Of a stretch of DNA of 64,000 nucleotides, positions 25,806-34,413 are shown piece after piece (position 1 is the stretch's first letter; every line of letters starts with the position of its first letter). The notes beneath the pieces were generated by a model, which made no database searches, had not been told where the DNA came from, and saw only the letters and a program-made list of their open reading frames with translations. Source of the DNA: RGIG2134 sp964461115 (GTDB lineage: Bacteria > Cyanobacteriota > Vampirovibrionia > Gastranaerophilales > Gastranaerophilaceae); the NCBI GenBank assembly GCA_964461115.1, contig CAYWSX010000009.1, forward strand, positions 1 through 64,000, given 5' to 3'. The translations under genes were made by a program, and so were the position numbers.

Positions 25806-26447
25806 TTATGGATTTCTGTTTGCGGTAAACGTTACGACCGCCTGATAAACTCCAGCCCTGTCATCGCCGATAGAATAGGTGTTTGAAAGAGGCGCCGCCC
25901 CCAATGTCTGGACAAGCGAACCGTTACGGTTTGTGCCTGTTTTTACGATGTAACAGAGACCGCCGTATAGGGCGTTGTTGGTAAGAGTTGCTGAAGAAAG
26001 GTTGTTGAGCGTGTTTGTGACAGGATATGCAATTACATTAGGGTTGCTTGCAGCTGACGGCGTACCGCCCGTGATATTACTTACAGCAGTCAATGTCGGA
26101 TAATATGCAGGTGTATTATTTCCAAGCATGATATATCCTTGCGACGAAACCTGAGCGTAAGCGTTTGTCTGGACTCCACCCGTCGTAAGCAGTTTTGCCT
26201 GTACAACATAAGTGTATTTTGTGTCATCCCCGTTTGTCTGAAGTTGAAAAGATGCAGACGGAGAAGATGAATTCCCCGTAGCTGCATCAATTGTACCCGA
26301 CGCGGCAGCCGTGTTTATTGCAGTCACATTAACAGCCGCGGGAACGGTAGTTGTTATCGTCTGTTGAAAGGATGTCGCAGACTTACAACAAGGCACCGTG
26401 CTCAAAAAAACAATATTTAATATAAGTATTTTTATCAGGTTTTTCAA
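25806..26447 (-). CDS. Pilin-like secreted subunit 2
   Basis: A 213-aa protein with a signal peptide ending near CCKS. The mature part is Ala/Thr/Asn-rich with low Lys/Arg content, typical of exported fibre subunits. Its C-terminal AGVYQAVVTFTANRNP parallels the partner's AGTYQAIMTLTTTSL, and both share NAIAYP/NVIAYP segments. The start codon is a TTG; AAGGAT lies before it, overlapping the previous stop. In chaperone-usher systems such subunits are immunoglobulin-like folds polymerised by donor-strand exchange. It lies directly upstream of the usher-like gene by 3 nt, so the two are translationally coupled. Confidence 0.6.
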   Translation of the reverse strand: MKNLIKILILNIVFLSTVPCCKSATSFQQTITTTVPAAVNVTAINTAAASGTIDAATGNSSSPSASFQLQTNGDDTKYTYVVQAKLLTTGGVQTNAYAQVSSQGYIMLGNNTPAYYPTLTAVSNITGGTPSAASNPNVIAYPVTNTLNNLSSATLTNNALYGGLCYIVKTGTNRNGSLVQTLGAAPLSNTYSIGDDRAGVYQAVVTFTANRNP

Positions 26448-26457
26448 TGGCTTATCC

Positions 26458-27084
26458 TTACAAACTTGTAGTGGTTAATGTCATAATTGCCTGGTAGGTA
26501 CCTGCATTATCGTCATAAGAGTACGTACTCGTGTAAGGCGTTGTCCCTGTCGTAGTAGTTGCGATTGTACTGCCTGCTTTTGCAGAAATATTGTATTGGT
26601 TTTTTGTATTGTCATACGTTGATGTTCCGGCATTGGTCAGAGCAACACTTGCGATAGGATAAGCTATTGCATTAGCATTGTTTGCCGCTGTCGGCGCTGC
26701 TGATTTAGCATCAGTAATTGCTGCCGCTGTCGGGAGCTTGCCTGAAGCAGTATTAGAGAATACTACATAAGTATTTCCGCCTTGCTGGAAAAGTGCGTTA
26801 ACAGCTCCCGCTGCACCTGTTGTGTTGCCTTGCAAGTATAACTGTGAGTTGTCGGTGTTTAAGTTAATTTGAAACTTAGAAACAAGGGCAGCAGCTAAGT
26901 TACCTGTATCCGGGGTAATTGTCGTTGATGTCACAGCACCGGCTGTTACAGGGGTGATATCCGTGTATGTTCCCAATGTGCACTGCAGCGTTTGGGACGC
27001 GGTGTTAGAAATTGCATGCGAGGCACTCATCCCTGCAAGCATTGCGGGGATAAATAAAAGTCCCGCGAGTTTTTTGTTCATCAT
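26458..27084 (-). CDS. Pilin-like secreted subunit 1
   Basis: A 208-aa protein with a signal peptide (about residues 1-24, MNKKLAGLLFIPAMLAGMSA). The mature part is almost free of Lys and Arg, rich in Thr, Ala, Asn and Gly, and ends in YQAIMTLTTTSL. It is a paralog of the next gene in size and C-terminal pattern. GGAGGAGAAGAAAC precedes two adjacent ATG codons; either may start. With strong SD and first position among subunits, it is likely the major fibre subunit. No cysteine pair typical of type 1 pilins is evident. Confidence 0.6.
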   Translation of the reverse strand: MMNKKLAGLLFIPAMLAGMSASHAISNTASQTLQCTLGTYTDITPVTAGAVTSTTITPDTGNLAAALVSKFQINLNTDNSQLYLQGNTTGAAGAVNALFQQGGNTYVVFSNTASGKLPTAAAITDAKSAAPTAANNANAIAYPIASVALTNAGTSTYDNTKNQYNISAKAGSTIATTTTGTTPYTSTYSYDDNAGTYQAIMTLTTTSL

Positions 27085-27099
27085 GTTTCTTCTCCTCCT

Positions 27100-27942
27100 T
27101 TAGATGTGAGTTTTTCCTATGTTATCAATGTTAAATTGAGTTTCTTTAATAATATTTTTAAGTTTTCCTTTTTCATCGGTATAATTGAGAATAAGACGCA
27201 AAGTGTATTCGCCGTTCTCGCATATATCGGTCAAAGGTATCTCTTCATTGGTAAAAAGAACATTTTTTGAGCCCACTACATTGTTTTTAATCGGATATTC
27301 ACCAACTAAATTTTTACCTCTTATAATTTGGGCTTTTCCTGTATAACGAACCTTGCTGTTGCCTGTTGAATTCATTTTCAGTGCTACTTTTATTTCTTTC
27401 GGCTGTTTTTGAATGTCAAAGTTCTCCACTGAAGCACATTTCACAAAATGCCCTTTATCCACATAAACCGGTATACCTACACGAGTTTTAACAATTAGTT
27501 TTGTAGCAACATTCTTGTTAACATTAGGAAGAAATACTTCTTTTGCGGCTACGTCTTCAAGATAAAGTACCATTCTTGATTCACCTTCTTGAAGCAAATT
27601 TAAATTTGCAACGGTCAATCTGACTTTTTGGCTTCTTCCGTCTTGAAGAGTAAACTCGTTCGGAACAAATCTTACATTTTTTATCAGATTGTCAGGAGCG
27701 TCCGATGTTTCGTAATTTTCCATCGTACCTTCCTGCGAAATTTTAAAATATTCGGGATAAACCTTGAAACGAATAGTTTCGTTTTTGCCGCCCTGCACAT
27801 CAAACGAAGCTGTTAAATAGTTGCCGTGTACATTATTGGCATTAAGTTCCAGAATTGTCGGTGTAACTTTCACCGCGGCATTAACACTGGCAAATACGCC
27901 CGCTAAAATCATAATCACTACTGAATAAAAAAGTTTTTTCAT
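27100..27942 (-). CDS. Periplasmic pilus chaperone-like protein
   Basis: A 280-aa protein with signal peptide (about 1-22). Two immunoglobulin-like domains are suggested by beta-strand pattern. The segment VRFVPNEFTLQDGRSQKVRLTV is strikingly like the PapD/CfaA-type chaperone pattern, where P-x-x-x-x-L-x-P/x-G-x-x-Q-x-V-R is typical. MVLYLEDVAAKE follows. Such chaperones hold subunits in the periplasm and deliver them to the usher. It lies between a candidate tip subunit (1 nt before) and the major pilin-like gene. The family's conserved Arg/Lys pair could not be confirmed by alignment. Confidence 0.65.
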   Translation of the reverse strand: MKKLFYSVVIMILAGVFASVNAAVKVTPTILELNANNVHGNYLTASFDVQGGKNETIRFKVYPEYFKISQEGTMENYETSDAPDNLIKNVRFVPNEFTLQDGRSQKVRLTVANLNLLQEGESRMVLYLEDVAAKEVFLPNVNKNVATKLIVKTRVGIPVYVDKGHFVKCASVENFDIQKQPKEIKVALKMNSTGNSKVRYTGKAQIIRGKNLVGEYPIKNNVVGSKNVLFTNEEIPLTDICENGEYTLRLILNYTDEKGKLKNIIKETQFNIDNIGKTHI

Positions 27943-27943
27943 C

Positions 27944-28834
27944 TTAATTTCCTTGCTGAATTTTGTAAGTTCCGTAATTGTTATATATCCCTTCAGGGAT
28001 GTATGTCCCTGCGGTATTTTTCAGTGTATATTTCAGATTAATATAATCTGTAACATAGTTGCCTGTTAAAGGCGCCGATACTGTCGGATTTCCTGTTGCC
28101 AGTACATACTGCTGGTTTGGCTGGATTTGTGTTTGTGTATTTATATAGTTTGTTACGTTTGAAGAGACCCCTGTTATTGTGAAAAAATAGTTTGCAACAG
28201 TAGTGCCGAGACCGGTTGTGTCTAAAATAAGCTTCCATTTGTCATTTGACTTTACAACCACCTGAGGTGTAGTTGTATTATCTACAACAGCCGCTCCGTC
28301 AAAAACATTATCAGGTGTTAAAGTTATAGTTACGGGATTTGTGATAGTTGAAACATCCTGCACAGCCGGAACCGTAAAACTTAAAGTAAAAACAGCCGTA
28401 TCAGGTGACAGTGTTGTATTTGTGTCAAATTGAAGCCTTGTTGTATATGTACCCGGAGGCAAGACCCCTATATTTTTCACTGTACAATTATAGTTGACAA
28501 TGTAGCCCAAAAGCGTTATAGCCAAAGCGTTTATTGTTGTGACCTGAGTGTTGTAGATCATTTGGTATTCATTTACACCGTCACTAAGATACAACTGAGA
28601 TACAGGTATTTTTGCCGTTGAATCCAGATTGTTTGTAATATATTGGTCAAGGCATTTTACTTTCATCGTAAGCGTTAATGAAAGCAAAGTGCTGATACTC
28701 ACTCGAATAGGCGTTGTCATCTGATTAACGCCAATCGTAGTGCCGCCTGTACTTTGAATAGCGACGCCGCACCATCCTTTATTAAAGGAAGTAAGAAAAA
28801 TAAAAAATAATAAAATTAATAATTTTCTAATCAT
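27944..28834 (-). CDS. Putative tip or minor pilus subunit
   Basis: About 296 aa from the ATG at 28834, chosen because GAGG lies 7 nt before it. It has a signal peptide (MIRKLLILLFFIFLTSFNKGWC). The rest is beta-rich, with Thr/Val/Asn and two or more Cys (MKVKCLDQYI, YNCTVKNIG), and two approximately equal halves. The position first in the operon, before the chaperone, resembles tip adhesins or minor subunits in some CU operons, though in CFA/I it is last. Ends with a strand-rich tail. No family is recognised, and adhesin identity is inference. Confidence 0.5.
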   Translation of the reverse strand: MIRKLLILLFFIFLTSFNKGWCGVAIQSTGGTTIGVNQMTTPIRVSISTLLSLTLTMKVKCLDQYITNNLDSTAKIPVSQLYLSDGVNEYQMIYNTQVTTINALAITLLGYIVNYNCTVKNIGVLPPGTYTTRLQFDTNTTLSPDTAVFTLSFTVPAVQDVSTITNPVTITLTPDNVFDGAAVVDNTTTPQVVVKSNDKWKLILDTTGLGTTVANYFFTITGVSSNVTNYINTQTQIQPNQQYVLATGNPTVSAPLTGNYVTDYINLKYTLKNTAGTYIPEGIYNNYGTYKIQQGN

Positions 28835-28970
28835 TGTAAACCTCAACAAAAAAACCTTACGTTAATAGTTTATTTTTTGTATTACCTTACAAGGTAGAAT
28901 AGCAATTACCCTTTTTTATAAATTTTAGGGTATTTCTAAAATTTTAATTCTTGTTTAAGTTACAAACATT

Positions 28971-29456
28971 ATGAACAAACTAAAAATAATAATAACTTTA
29001 TTTGTTTTAATTTTATTTTCACCGAAAGTTTACTGCGCACAACAGTCAAATCAGACTTTATCGGTAGGACTGCCACAGGTTATGTCGATAGAAAAAATTA
29101 TTGTTGAAGCCATAGAATACAACAGGGATGACCCTCTTCCTAATATGAGAATTAAAGAAACCAGAGAAAGTGATCCCAATAACACGTTTTTAAGATTAAG
29201 TCCGATGAAAGTACAAATCCATACAAACTCAAGCACACCTATAATTGTTAATGCACAATTTAAAGAATTGAAGCATAAAGACGGATTATACGACTTTAAT
29301 CCTTCAAATTTAATGGTTGAACCCCAATCTTACACTATAAACAACCCATATAATCACGTGGTTACAGATATTTTCACCCCTATAGTTGACATAAAGCCTG
29401 ATGCTTTCAAGGGAATTTACAGAGGTTCAATATTTTTTACACTGGGGGCAATATGA
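28971..29456 (+). CDS. Small secreted protein, divergent from the pilus operon
   Basis: A 161-aa protein with signal peptide (about 1-22). It has a beta-rich body, and the terminal KGIYRGSIFFTLGAI is similar in style to C-terminal donor-strand-like ends of the pilin-like subunits (hydrophobic alternation after G-x-Y). It may be a further subunit or a relative of WxL-type domain proteins, but the match is weak. It overlaps the next gene by 4 nt (ATGA), so the two are co-translated. Transcription diverges from the pilus-like operon over a 136-nt AT-rich region. Confidence 0.5.
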   Translation: MNKLKIIITLFVLILFSPKVYCAQQSNQTLSVGLPQVMSIEKIIVEAIEYNRDDPLPNMRIKETRESDPNNTFLRLSPMKVQIHTNSSTPIIVNAQFKELKHKDGLYDFNPSNLMVEPQSYTINNPYNHVVTDIFTPIVDIKPDAFKGIYRGSIFFTLGAI

Positions 29457-30226
29457 AAAAATATTTTTGCTTAGCTGTAATTATGAGTTTATTTTGCACT
29501 CAAGCAGTCTTTGCTGATGAAACACAAAGTTTAAATGCATTTGAAATCCCCATAGACACTGTTCCTCCCGGTGGAGGCGAGAGTGGGGACGGAGGCTCAA
29601 GCGGATTGAGCAGCGGGGCAATCACTGCAATCGCTTTAGGTTCAGTTTTCGGCGGCTTAGGCGTTCTCGGCGGAGTGGGCTGGTATTTTGCAAAGCATAA
29701 TGCCGCTCTTTCATCCGGAACTGTTTGCGGAAAAGAAAGCCCATACACAACTGTATGCATGGAAGATAACACTCTGCTTGAAAAACTAAAACTGACCCCC
29801 GATGAAAATAAACATTTAATTAAAGGCATAGAGATGACGGAGCCGGCTGATTGCGCTTGCAAAAAATTCTTCTTCGTCCGCGACACTAAAATCCAAAACA
29901 AGACATTTAACACCGTATATTTTGAAATGCCTGACTTATCAACAACAGAAGCTCACAGCGTGAAAATAACACAGATTTCCGAACCATTTTCAATGAACGG
30001 TAAAGTGCCTGCATTAGATACCAAAATTCTTCTAAACGCCAAAGAAAAAAACGTCAAAGAAGTGGCAACAATAGTCACAAAAAGCGAACCGTCAAAAGGT
30101 ATCTTGGTAAAACAAGGCCATATAAGCGACTTCCAAAAGAAAATTGCCTCCGTAAACACCTCTTTTGACGCCAATGCCAAAAACACAGCCCCGCAAGTTT
30201 ATGCAGTGATAGTTGAATTTGAATAA
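29453..30226 (+). CDS. Secreted or membrane protein with Gly-rich helix, pilus-linked
   Basis: A 257-aa protein with a signal peptide (about 1-21). A Gly/Ser-rich segment PPGGGESGDGGSSG leads into a hydrophobic, glycine-rich helix (about residues 53-78), and then a Cys-containing C-terminal domain (CGKESPYTTVC, CAC). This order suggests an envelope protein anchored by one helix. The ATG overlaps the stop of the preceding secreted-protein gene. No family is recognised; a link to the neighbouring pilus-like operon is inferred from position and from the preceding partner. Confidence 0.5.
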   Translation: MKKYFCLAVIMSLFCTQAVFADETQSLNAFEIPIDTVPPGGGESGDGGSSGLSSGAITAIALGSVFGGLGVLGGVGWYFAKHNAALSSGTVCGKESPYTTVCMEDNTLLEKLKLTPDENKHLIKGIEMTEPADCACKKFFFVRDTKIQNKTFNTVYFEMPDLSTTEAHSVKITQISEPFSMNGKVPALDTKILLNAKEKNVKEVATIVTKSEPSKGILVKQGHISDFQKKIASVNTSFDANAKNTAPQVYAVIVEFE

Positions 30227-30295
30227 TAGTAGAATCCGAGCAGGTTTACAAAAAAATCAAAATAAGCTACACTTAGAAAAAACTGCGAGGAAAAA

Positions 30296-30808
30296 ATGAT
30301 AATACGTCAAGAACAAGCTGCTGATTTAGATGAAGTATATGAGTTAATTAAAAAAGCATTTGAAACTGCTGAACATTCTGACGGAAACGAACAGGATTTG
30401 GCGGTAAAATTACGCAAAAGCACCGCATTTGTCCCTGAATTGTCGCTTGTTGCGGAAGAAAATAATAAAATTGTCGGACATATTTTATTCACGAAAGCAA
30501 AAATCAACGACAATACAATACTTGCGCTTGCTCCGCTTTCAGTCAGCCCTGAAAACCAAAAACAAGGTATCGGGAAAGCATTAATAAACCGCGCACATGA
30601 AATTGCAAAACAAATGGGATACGAATACAGCATTGTACTTGGAAGCGAAAAATATTATCCGAAATCAGGGTATGTTGAGGCTGAAAAATTTGGAATTAAA
30701 GCTCCGTTTGAGGTTCCATCCGAAAATTTCATGGCTATAAACCTAAAAGGCAACTCCGCGCCTCTAAACGGCACTGTTGAATACACAAAAGAGTTTTTTG
30801 AAGCATAA
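30296..30808 (+). CDS. GNAT N-acetyltransferase, YhbS type
   Basis: A 170-aa single-domain GNAT. It opens with MIIRQEQAADLDEVYELIKKAF, and the acetyl-CoA site is LSVSPENQKQGIGKALI (Q-x-x-G-x-G). SIVLGSEKYYPKSGY is the pattern of the YhbS subgroup. It transfers acetyl from acetyl-CoA to an unknown amine. TGCGAGG precedes the ATG. It is transcribed toward the autotransporter gene, with 10 nt between the stops. Confidence 0.88.
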   Translation: MIIRQEQAADLDEVYELIKKAFETAEHSDGNEQDLAVKLRKSTAFVPELSLVAEENNKIVGHILFTKAKINDNTILALAPLSVSPENQKQGIGKALINRAHEIAKQMGYEYSIVLGSEKYYPKSGYVEAEKFGIKAPFEVPSENFMAINLKGNSAPLNGTVEYTKEFFEA

Positions 30809-30818
30809 TTTGGGCAGT

Positions 30819-33800
30819 TTATTTTCCAACCGTCCAACGAAAACCAAATTGCAGAGCAATACCGTTGCGTCCTCCGTTTCGGAGCATAGCCTGAACGAAA
30901 CCTGTAAATTTCTCACCCCAGCGTTTTTGAACGCCTATGCCATATTGAAAATATGGTTTTATACTCATTTCCGGCAAAGACACATCGTTTGCGCTGAATT
31001 TTGTTTTATCCATAATATTCCAAACCATTTGCATTGCAGCATATGGCTGCCAGCCATTCTGCAAGTTGCCTATCAGCTTCAGCCCCGGAGCAATTTGTAT
31101 GGCATTGAGAGGTGAAGAGTCAATGCTTACCCCTGCTGCATTTCTGTAATCGAAGGTGTTAACAAACGTGTATGACATAAGATAGTTAGGCTGAATTATA
31201 AATCTTCCCTCTTTAAATTCAAAATTATAGCCTGTTTTAGATGCAATCCCTGTCGCGAGCATAGTAAAGTCTTCACGTCCGTACATTGTGTTTGCCTGCC
31301 CGACATTCGCACCGACATTCGCGGTTAAGCCCGTAAACAGTTTTCCTTTATAAAACAACGCAGAAGCACCCAACTGACCGCCATTTTGATAAATCCCAAC
31401 ACCATCGTATGTTTGGTGAGAACCGTTATAACCGGCATAAAGAGAATATATCGATTCCCAGCCGTTAGAAAGCTCAACTATACCGGTATCGCCGCCAAAC
31501 AAAGAGCCGTATGCTGTATTGCTTACCCCCGGACCATTTTGAAGCCCGACACTTTCAAAAACAGCATAGGGTCTGAACCACAGTCCTTTATCTTTTTCAG
31601 GGAGCTGATTAGGGTCAAAAGTTATAACGCCGCCTTCTCCGGTGCCTTGATCAAAAGCATATTTATTGGAAAATTTTATGGCTTGACGCTCTGCTTGAGG
31701 AAGCGCCATAAGCATATCATAGTTACCTAAAGCCTGCTCATAAGAATTTAGCTGTGTGAGATATGTGCCGACCTGTGCGCCTACAGAAGCTGCAAGAACG
31801 GACGGATTAAAACCGTTCTGATTAAAATTGATACTGTTTCCGCTTGAATAAACACCATATTTGAAAATTTTATTCATCACACTGTCAATTGTGTTTATTG
31901 TAACATCGTCCGTTCCGAGAACAGGACGTAAAGTTGTCAGCCCGGAAGAATCCGAAAGTGTATTGTATCCCACAATATTTATAACGCCCGAAACAGGATT
32001 ATTTGTCGTAATTGTATCAATTTTGCTTCCGGCTAAATCAACATCAAAAATAAAATCACTCTTATTTGAGGTAAGATTATTTACCGCCATGTTATTTATA
32101 TTTCCGTTTACCATTGAAACATAAGCATTATTCAGGGTTAGATTTTGCATTGCGAAAATCTCTGAACCACCCAAATTATTAGCAAATGCTTTAAAATATC
32201 CGTTATTAATATTTAAGCTATTTTCCTTGAAAGAGCCTTCTATACGAGCGTTCGTAACAGAAGTTGATGATGTAAGACCGCCCTCAAAGGAGCCGTTTTT
32301 AGGAATGTAGAAGCTTTTGGCTTCAATTATTCCGTTATTTGTGGTGTTTTCTGAGATTATATCGGCTGAGCCAAGGATTTTAGTATTGCTGTCAACATTC
32401 AAATTTTGCACGGCAACAATGTTGTTCTCAAAAGTGGTTTCACCGCCTTTATTATTTAATGTAATTTTTCCTGCACCGTTTTCATAAGAACCATCGTTGT
32501 AGCCCCAGATATCTCCGCTGTAATTCAATTTAAAATCAGGGTCAGCATCTGCTGTGGCGGATCCGGACGCGTCAGCTTTTAATCCAAAGTTTAAAACACC
32601 GAGCGCATTATCTTCAGCCAAAATATTTCCTATTATTTCCGAGTTGTTCATTATATTGGCTGTAGAAGTAAATGTACGCGTTACTTCCACATATGGAGAG
32701 TAAAACGAGCTGAATACAATTGCATTACCGTTTTTTGCCGATAATTTTCCTGTGTTATTGAGCACAGCAGAACCGGATATAGGTTGATAATTGTCATACC
32801 ACCAAACGCCTGAACTTAAATATACTGCCGTACCGTCAGCCCCGTCAGCTTTAATAACTCCGTTGTTATTCAAAACTGAACCACCCCCATGTGTTACCAG
32901 CGCACCCATTCCATTTATCCCGTCAGTAGAAATATCAGCATTATTAATTACTTTATTGTTCATTCCTTCTACTCGGATACCTGCGCCTGCAATACCGTTT
33001 GAAGACAGATTCGCATTTTGGGTAACCGTATTTTCATTTCCAACTATATGCAAACCTACCGCGTAAAGCTTGTCAGAACTCCATTCATCATTGTTTGCCA
33101 CAACATTATTGTCGGTATAAATTGAATGCCCAAAGAAATCTTTTAAATTTATTGTGCCCTGAACTTCTGAATTATTTTCGAGTGCCTCTTTTAAAATCGC
33201 TAACTCAACCTCACTAAAAAATGTACGGCTATCAGGCACACATGTGGCATTCATTATCCCAAAAGGAATATATGGGTGGACAAGCATAGAACCCGTCGAT
33301 AAAACTTCACCATCTTCTGTATCCACAACGATTGACCCGAGAGTCTGACCTGTTTCAACCTCTATTGTCGGCTTATTGTCATATTCTTTACCCGTAATCC
33401 ATTTATCTTGATAAATTTCATTAGCTTCTTTTCCATTGTAGTAAAACTTGGTTCCGTTTTGAATTTTCCCGATAATCGTATCAGATCCGTAAATAGTTGC
33501 TCCATTATCCGAAGTTGCCGTGTGCATACCGGTAGTCGGAGTGTACACACCTGATTCTTCATATACAATATTATTTTGCCAAGTTTCTTGTCCCCTTAGC
33601 GGCTCCAAAACGTAATCTGCATACTTTTTATCATCTACCTTAAATACAGCGCCATTATTATACCCGTTTGTTATTCCCATTTGATGTCCGACTTCATGAA
33701 TAGCAATTTGTGATAAATTGAACATCTGAGTATTAATCTGTCCGGGAATTGATGTATCATAATCAAATTTGGTATTGTATCCTATATAGGGAAGTCCGGT

Positions 33801-34097
33801 GTAAGAAGCGCCTAAGGTAGAAGACCCCATATCGCTCATAAAATATTGAATTGTATAGTCTTTTCCGTCCTTTTTAACTGTATTCGCAGTAATCTCATTC
33901 CAATAGTTTACTGACCAATCAACATCATTTTTCACAGGCTCACTTACATCCACCTCCGCATGCAGGTCAATTTCTTCTACATAAACTCCGCTTGGCAGAT
34001 ATTCAGCCATTATTTCAGCCCTTACGCCAAGACTGCTGAAGGTAAATATCAGCAATGTGATGGCAAAAATTCTTATCTTTTTCGTTTTCTCACTCAT
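30819..34097 (-). CDS. Autotransporter with N-terminal metalloprotease-like domain
   Basis: A 1092-aa protein with signal peptide (about residues 8-27). Residues about 30-290 form a domain with the zincin motif IAIHEVGHQMGI (His134, Glu135, His138); the third ligand is not obvious (Asn where His often is). A passenger of about 450 residues follows, made of short beta-helix repeats rich in N, G and I (NNTGKLSAKNGNAIVFS). From about 800 comes a beta-barrel autotransporter domain ending GGRNGIALQFGFRWTVGK. It should reach the surface, and could cleave host or matrix proteins or itself. The last residues are atypical (usually a final Phe/Trp). Confidence 0.75.
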   Translation of the reverse strand: MSEKTKKIRIFAITLLIFTFSSLGVRAEIMAEYLPSGVYVEEIDLHAEVDVSEPVKNDVDWSVNYWNEITANTVKKDGKDYTIQYFMSDMGSSTLGASYTGLPYIGYNTKFDYDTSIPGQINTQMFNLSQIAIHEVGHQMGITNGYNNGAVFKVDDKKYADYVLEPLRGQETWQNNIVYEESGVYTPTTGMHTATSDNGATIYGSDTIIGKIQNGTKFYYNGKEANEIYQDKWITGKEYDNKPTIEVETGQTLGSIVVDTEDGEVLSTGSMLVHPYIPFGIMNATCVPDSRTFFSEVELAILKEALENNSEVQGTINLKDFFGHSIYTDNNVVANNDEWSSDKLYAVGLHIVGNENTVTQNANLSSNGIAGAGIRVEGMNNKVINNADISTDGINGMGALVTHGGGSVLNNNGVIKADGADGTAVYLSSGVWWYDNYQPISGSAVLNNTGKLSAKNGNAIVFSSFYSPYVEVTRTFTSTANIMNNSEIIGNILAEDNALGVLNFGLKADASGSATADADPDFKLNYSGDIWGYNDGSYENGAGKITLNNKGGETTFENNIVAVQNLNVDSNTKILGSADIISENTTNNGIIEAKSFYIPKNGSFEGGLTSSTSVTNARIEGSFKENSLNINNGYFKAFANNLGGSEIFAMQNLTLNNAYVSMVNGNINNMAVNNLTSNKSDFIFDVDLAGSKIDTITTNNPVSGVINIVGYNTLSDSSGLTTLRPVLGTDDVTINTIDSVMNKIFKYGVYSSGNSINFNQNGFNPSVLAASVGAQVGTYLTQLNSYEQALGNYDMLMALPQAERQAIKFSNKYAFDQGTGEGGVITFDPNQLPEKDKGLWFRPYAVFESVGLQNGPGVSNTAYGSLFGGDTGIVELSNGWESIYSLYAGYNGSHQTYDGVGIYQNGGQLGASALFYKGKLFTGLTANVGANVGQANTMYGREDFTMLATGIASKTGYNFEFKEGRFIIQPNYLMSYTFVNTFDYRNAAGVSIDSSPLNAIQIAPGLKLIGNLQNGWQPYAAMQMVWNIMDKTKFSANDVSLPEMSIKPYFQYGIGVQKRWGEKFTGFVQAMLRNGGRNGIALQFGFRWTVGK

Positions 34098-34259
34098 TTG
34101 TTTAATGCCTTAAAAAAGCTAATACCACATACTTGTTAAAATTAACATACCGGAGCTCAATTTTAAAAGCCTAAAATTGTTTGGGCTCGAACCGGTGCAA
34201 AACTATGTTTTACGGTTTTTGTTCCAGATATTTATATTGACATTGCATAACTTAAAATA

Positions 34260-34349
34260 TGGCGGAGAAGGAGGGATTCGAACCCTCGGCGGAGTTGCCC
34301 CCGCACAGACGTTCCAGGTCTGCACCTTAAACCACTCGGACACCTCTCC
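34260..34349 (-). tRNA. tRNA-Ser (anticodon GGA)
   Basis: Class II cloverleaf on the minus strand. Acceptor stem GGAGAGG pairs with CTTCTCC. The anticodon stem CAGAC/GTCTG holds the loop CTGGAAC, so the anticodon is GGA, reading UCC/UCU. There is a long variable arm (GCGGGGGCAACTCCGC), a T-arm GGGTTCGAATCCC and an encoded 3' CCA. The 315-nt gap around it has no other feature apart from the short upstream region of the TPR gene. Confidence 0.96.
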
Positions 34350-34398
34350 ATTGGTTTTTACATTTTTATTCTAGCATAAACATTCATTTTTGCTATTG

Positions 34399-34407
34399 TG
34401 ATATAAT
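34399..34407 (+). promoter_or_regulatory. Extended -10 of a probable leaderless transcript
   Basis: TGATATAAT at 34399-34407 is a perfect extended -10. It ends 6 nt before the ATG at 34414, so RNA synthesis should begin at the start codon. Confidence 0.55.
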
Positions 34408-34413
34408 TTTCGT

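Noticed and set aside
1..34349. Two tRNA-Ser ends 34 kb apart as possible attachment sites of an island
   Set aside because: The match is limited to the tRNA itself and the flanks differ. No integrase, no phage or conjugation gene is present, and base composition looks uniform, so duplicated tRNA genes are the simple explanation.
34177..34374. 65-codon plus-strand frame across the tRNA-Ser region
   Set aside because: It crosses the tRNA gene and has no SD or similarity to a known protein.
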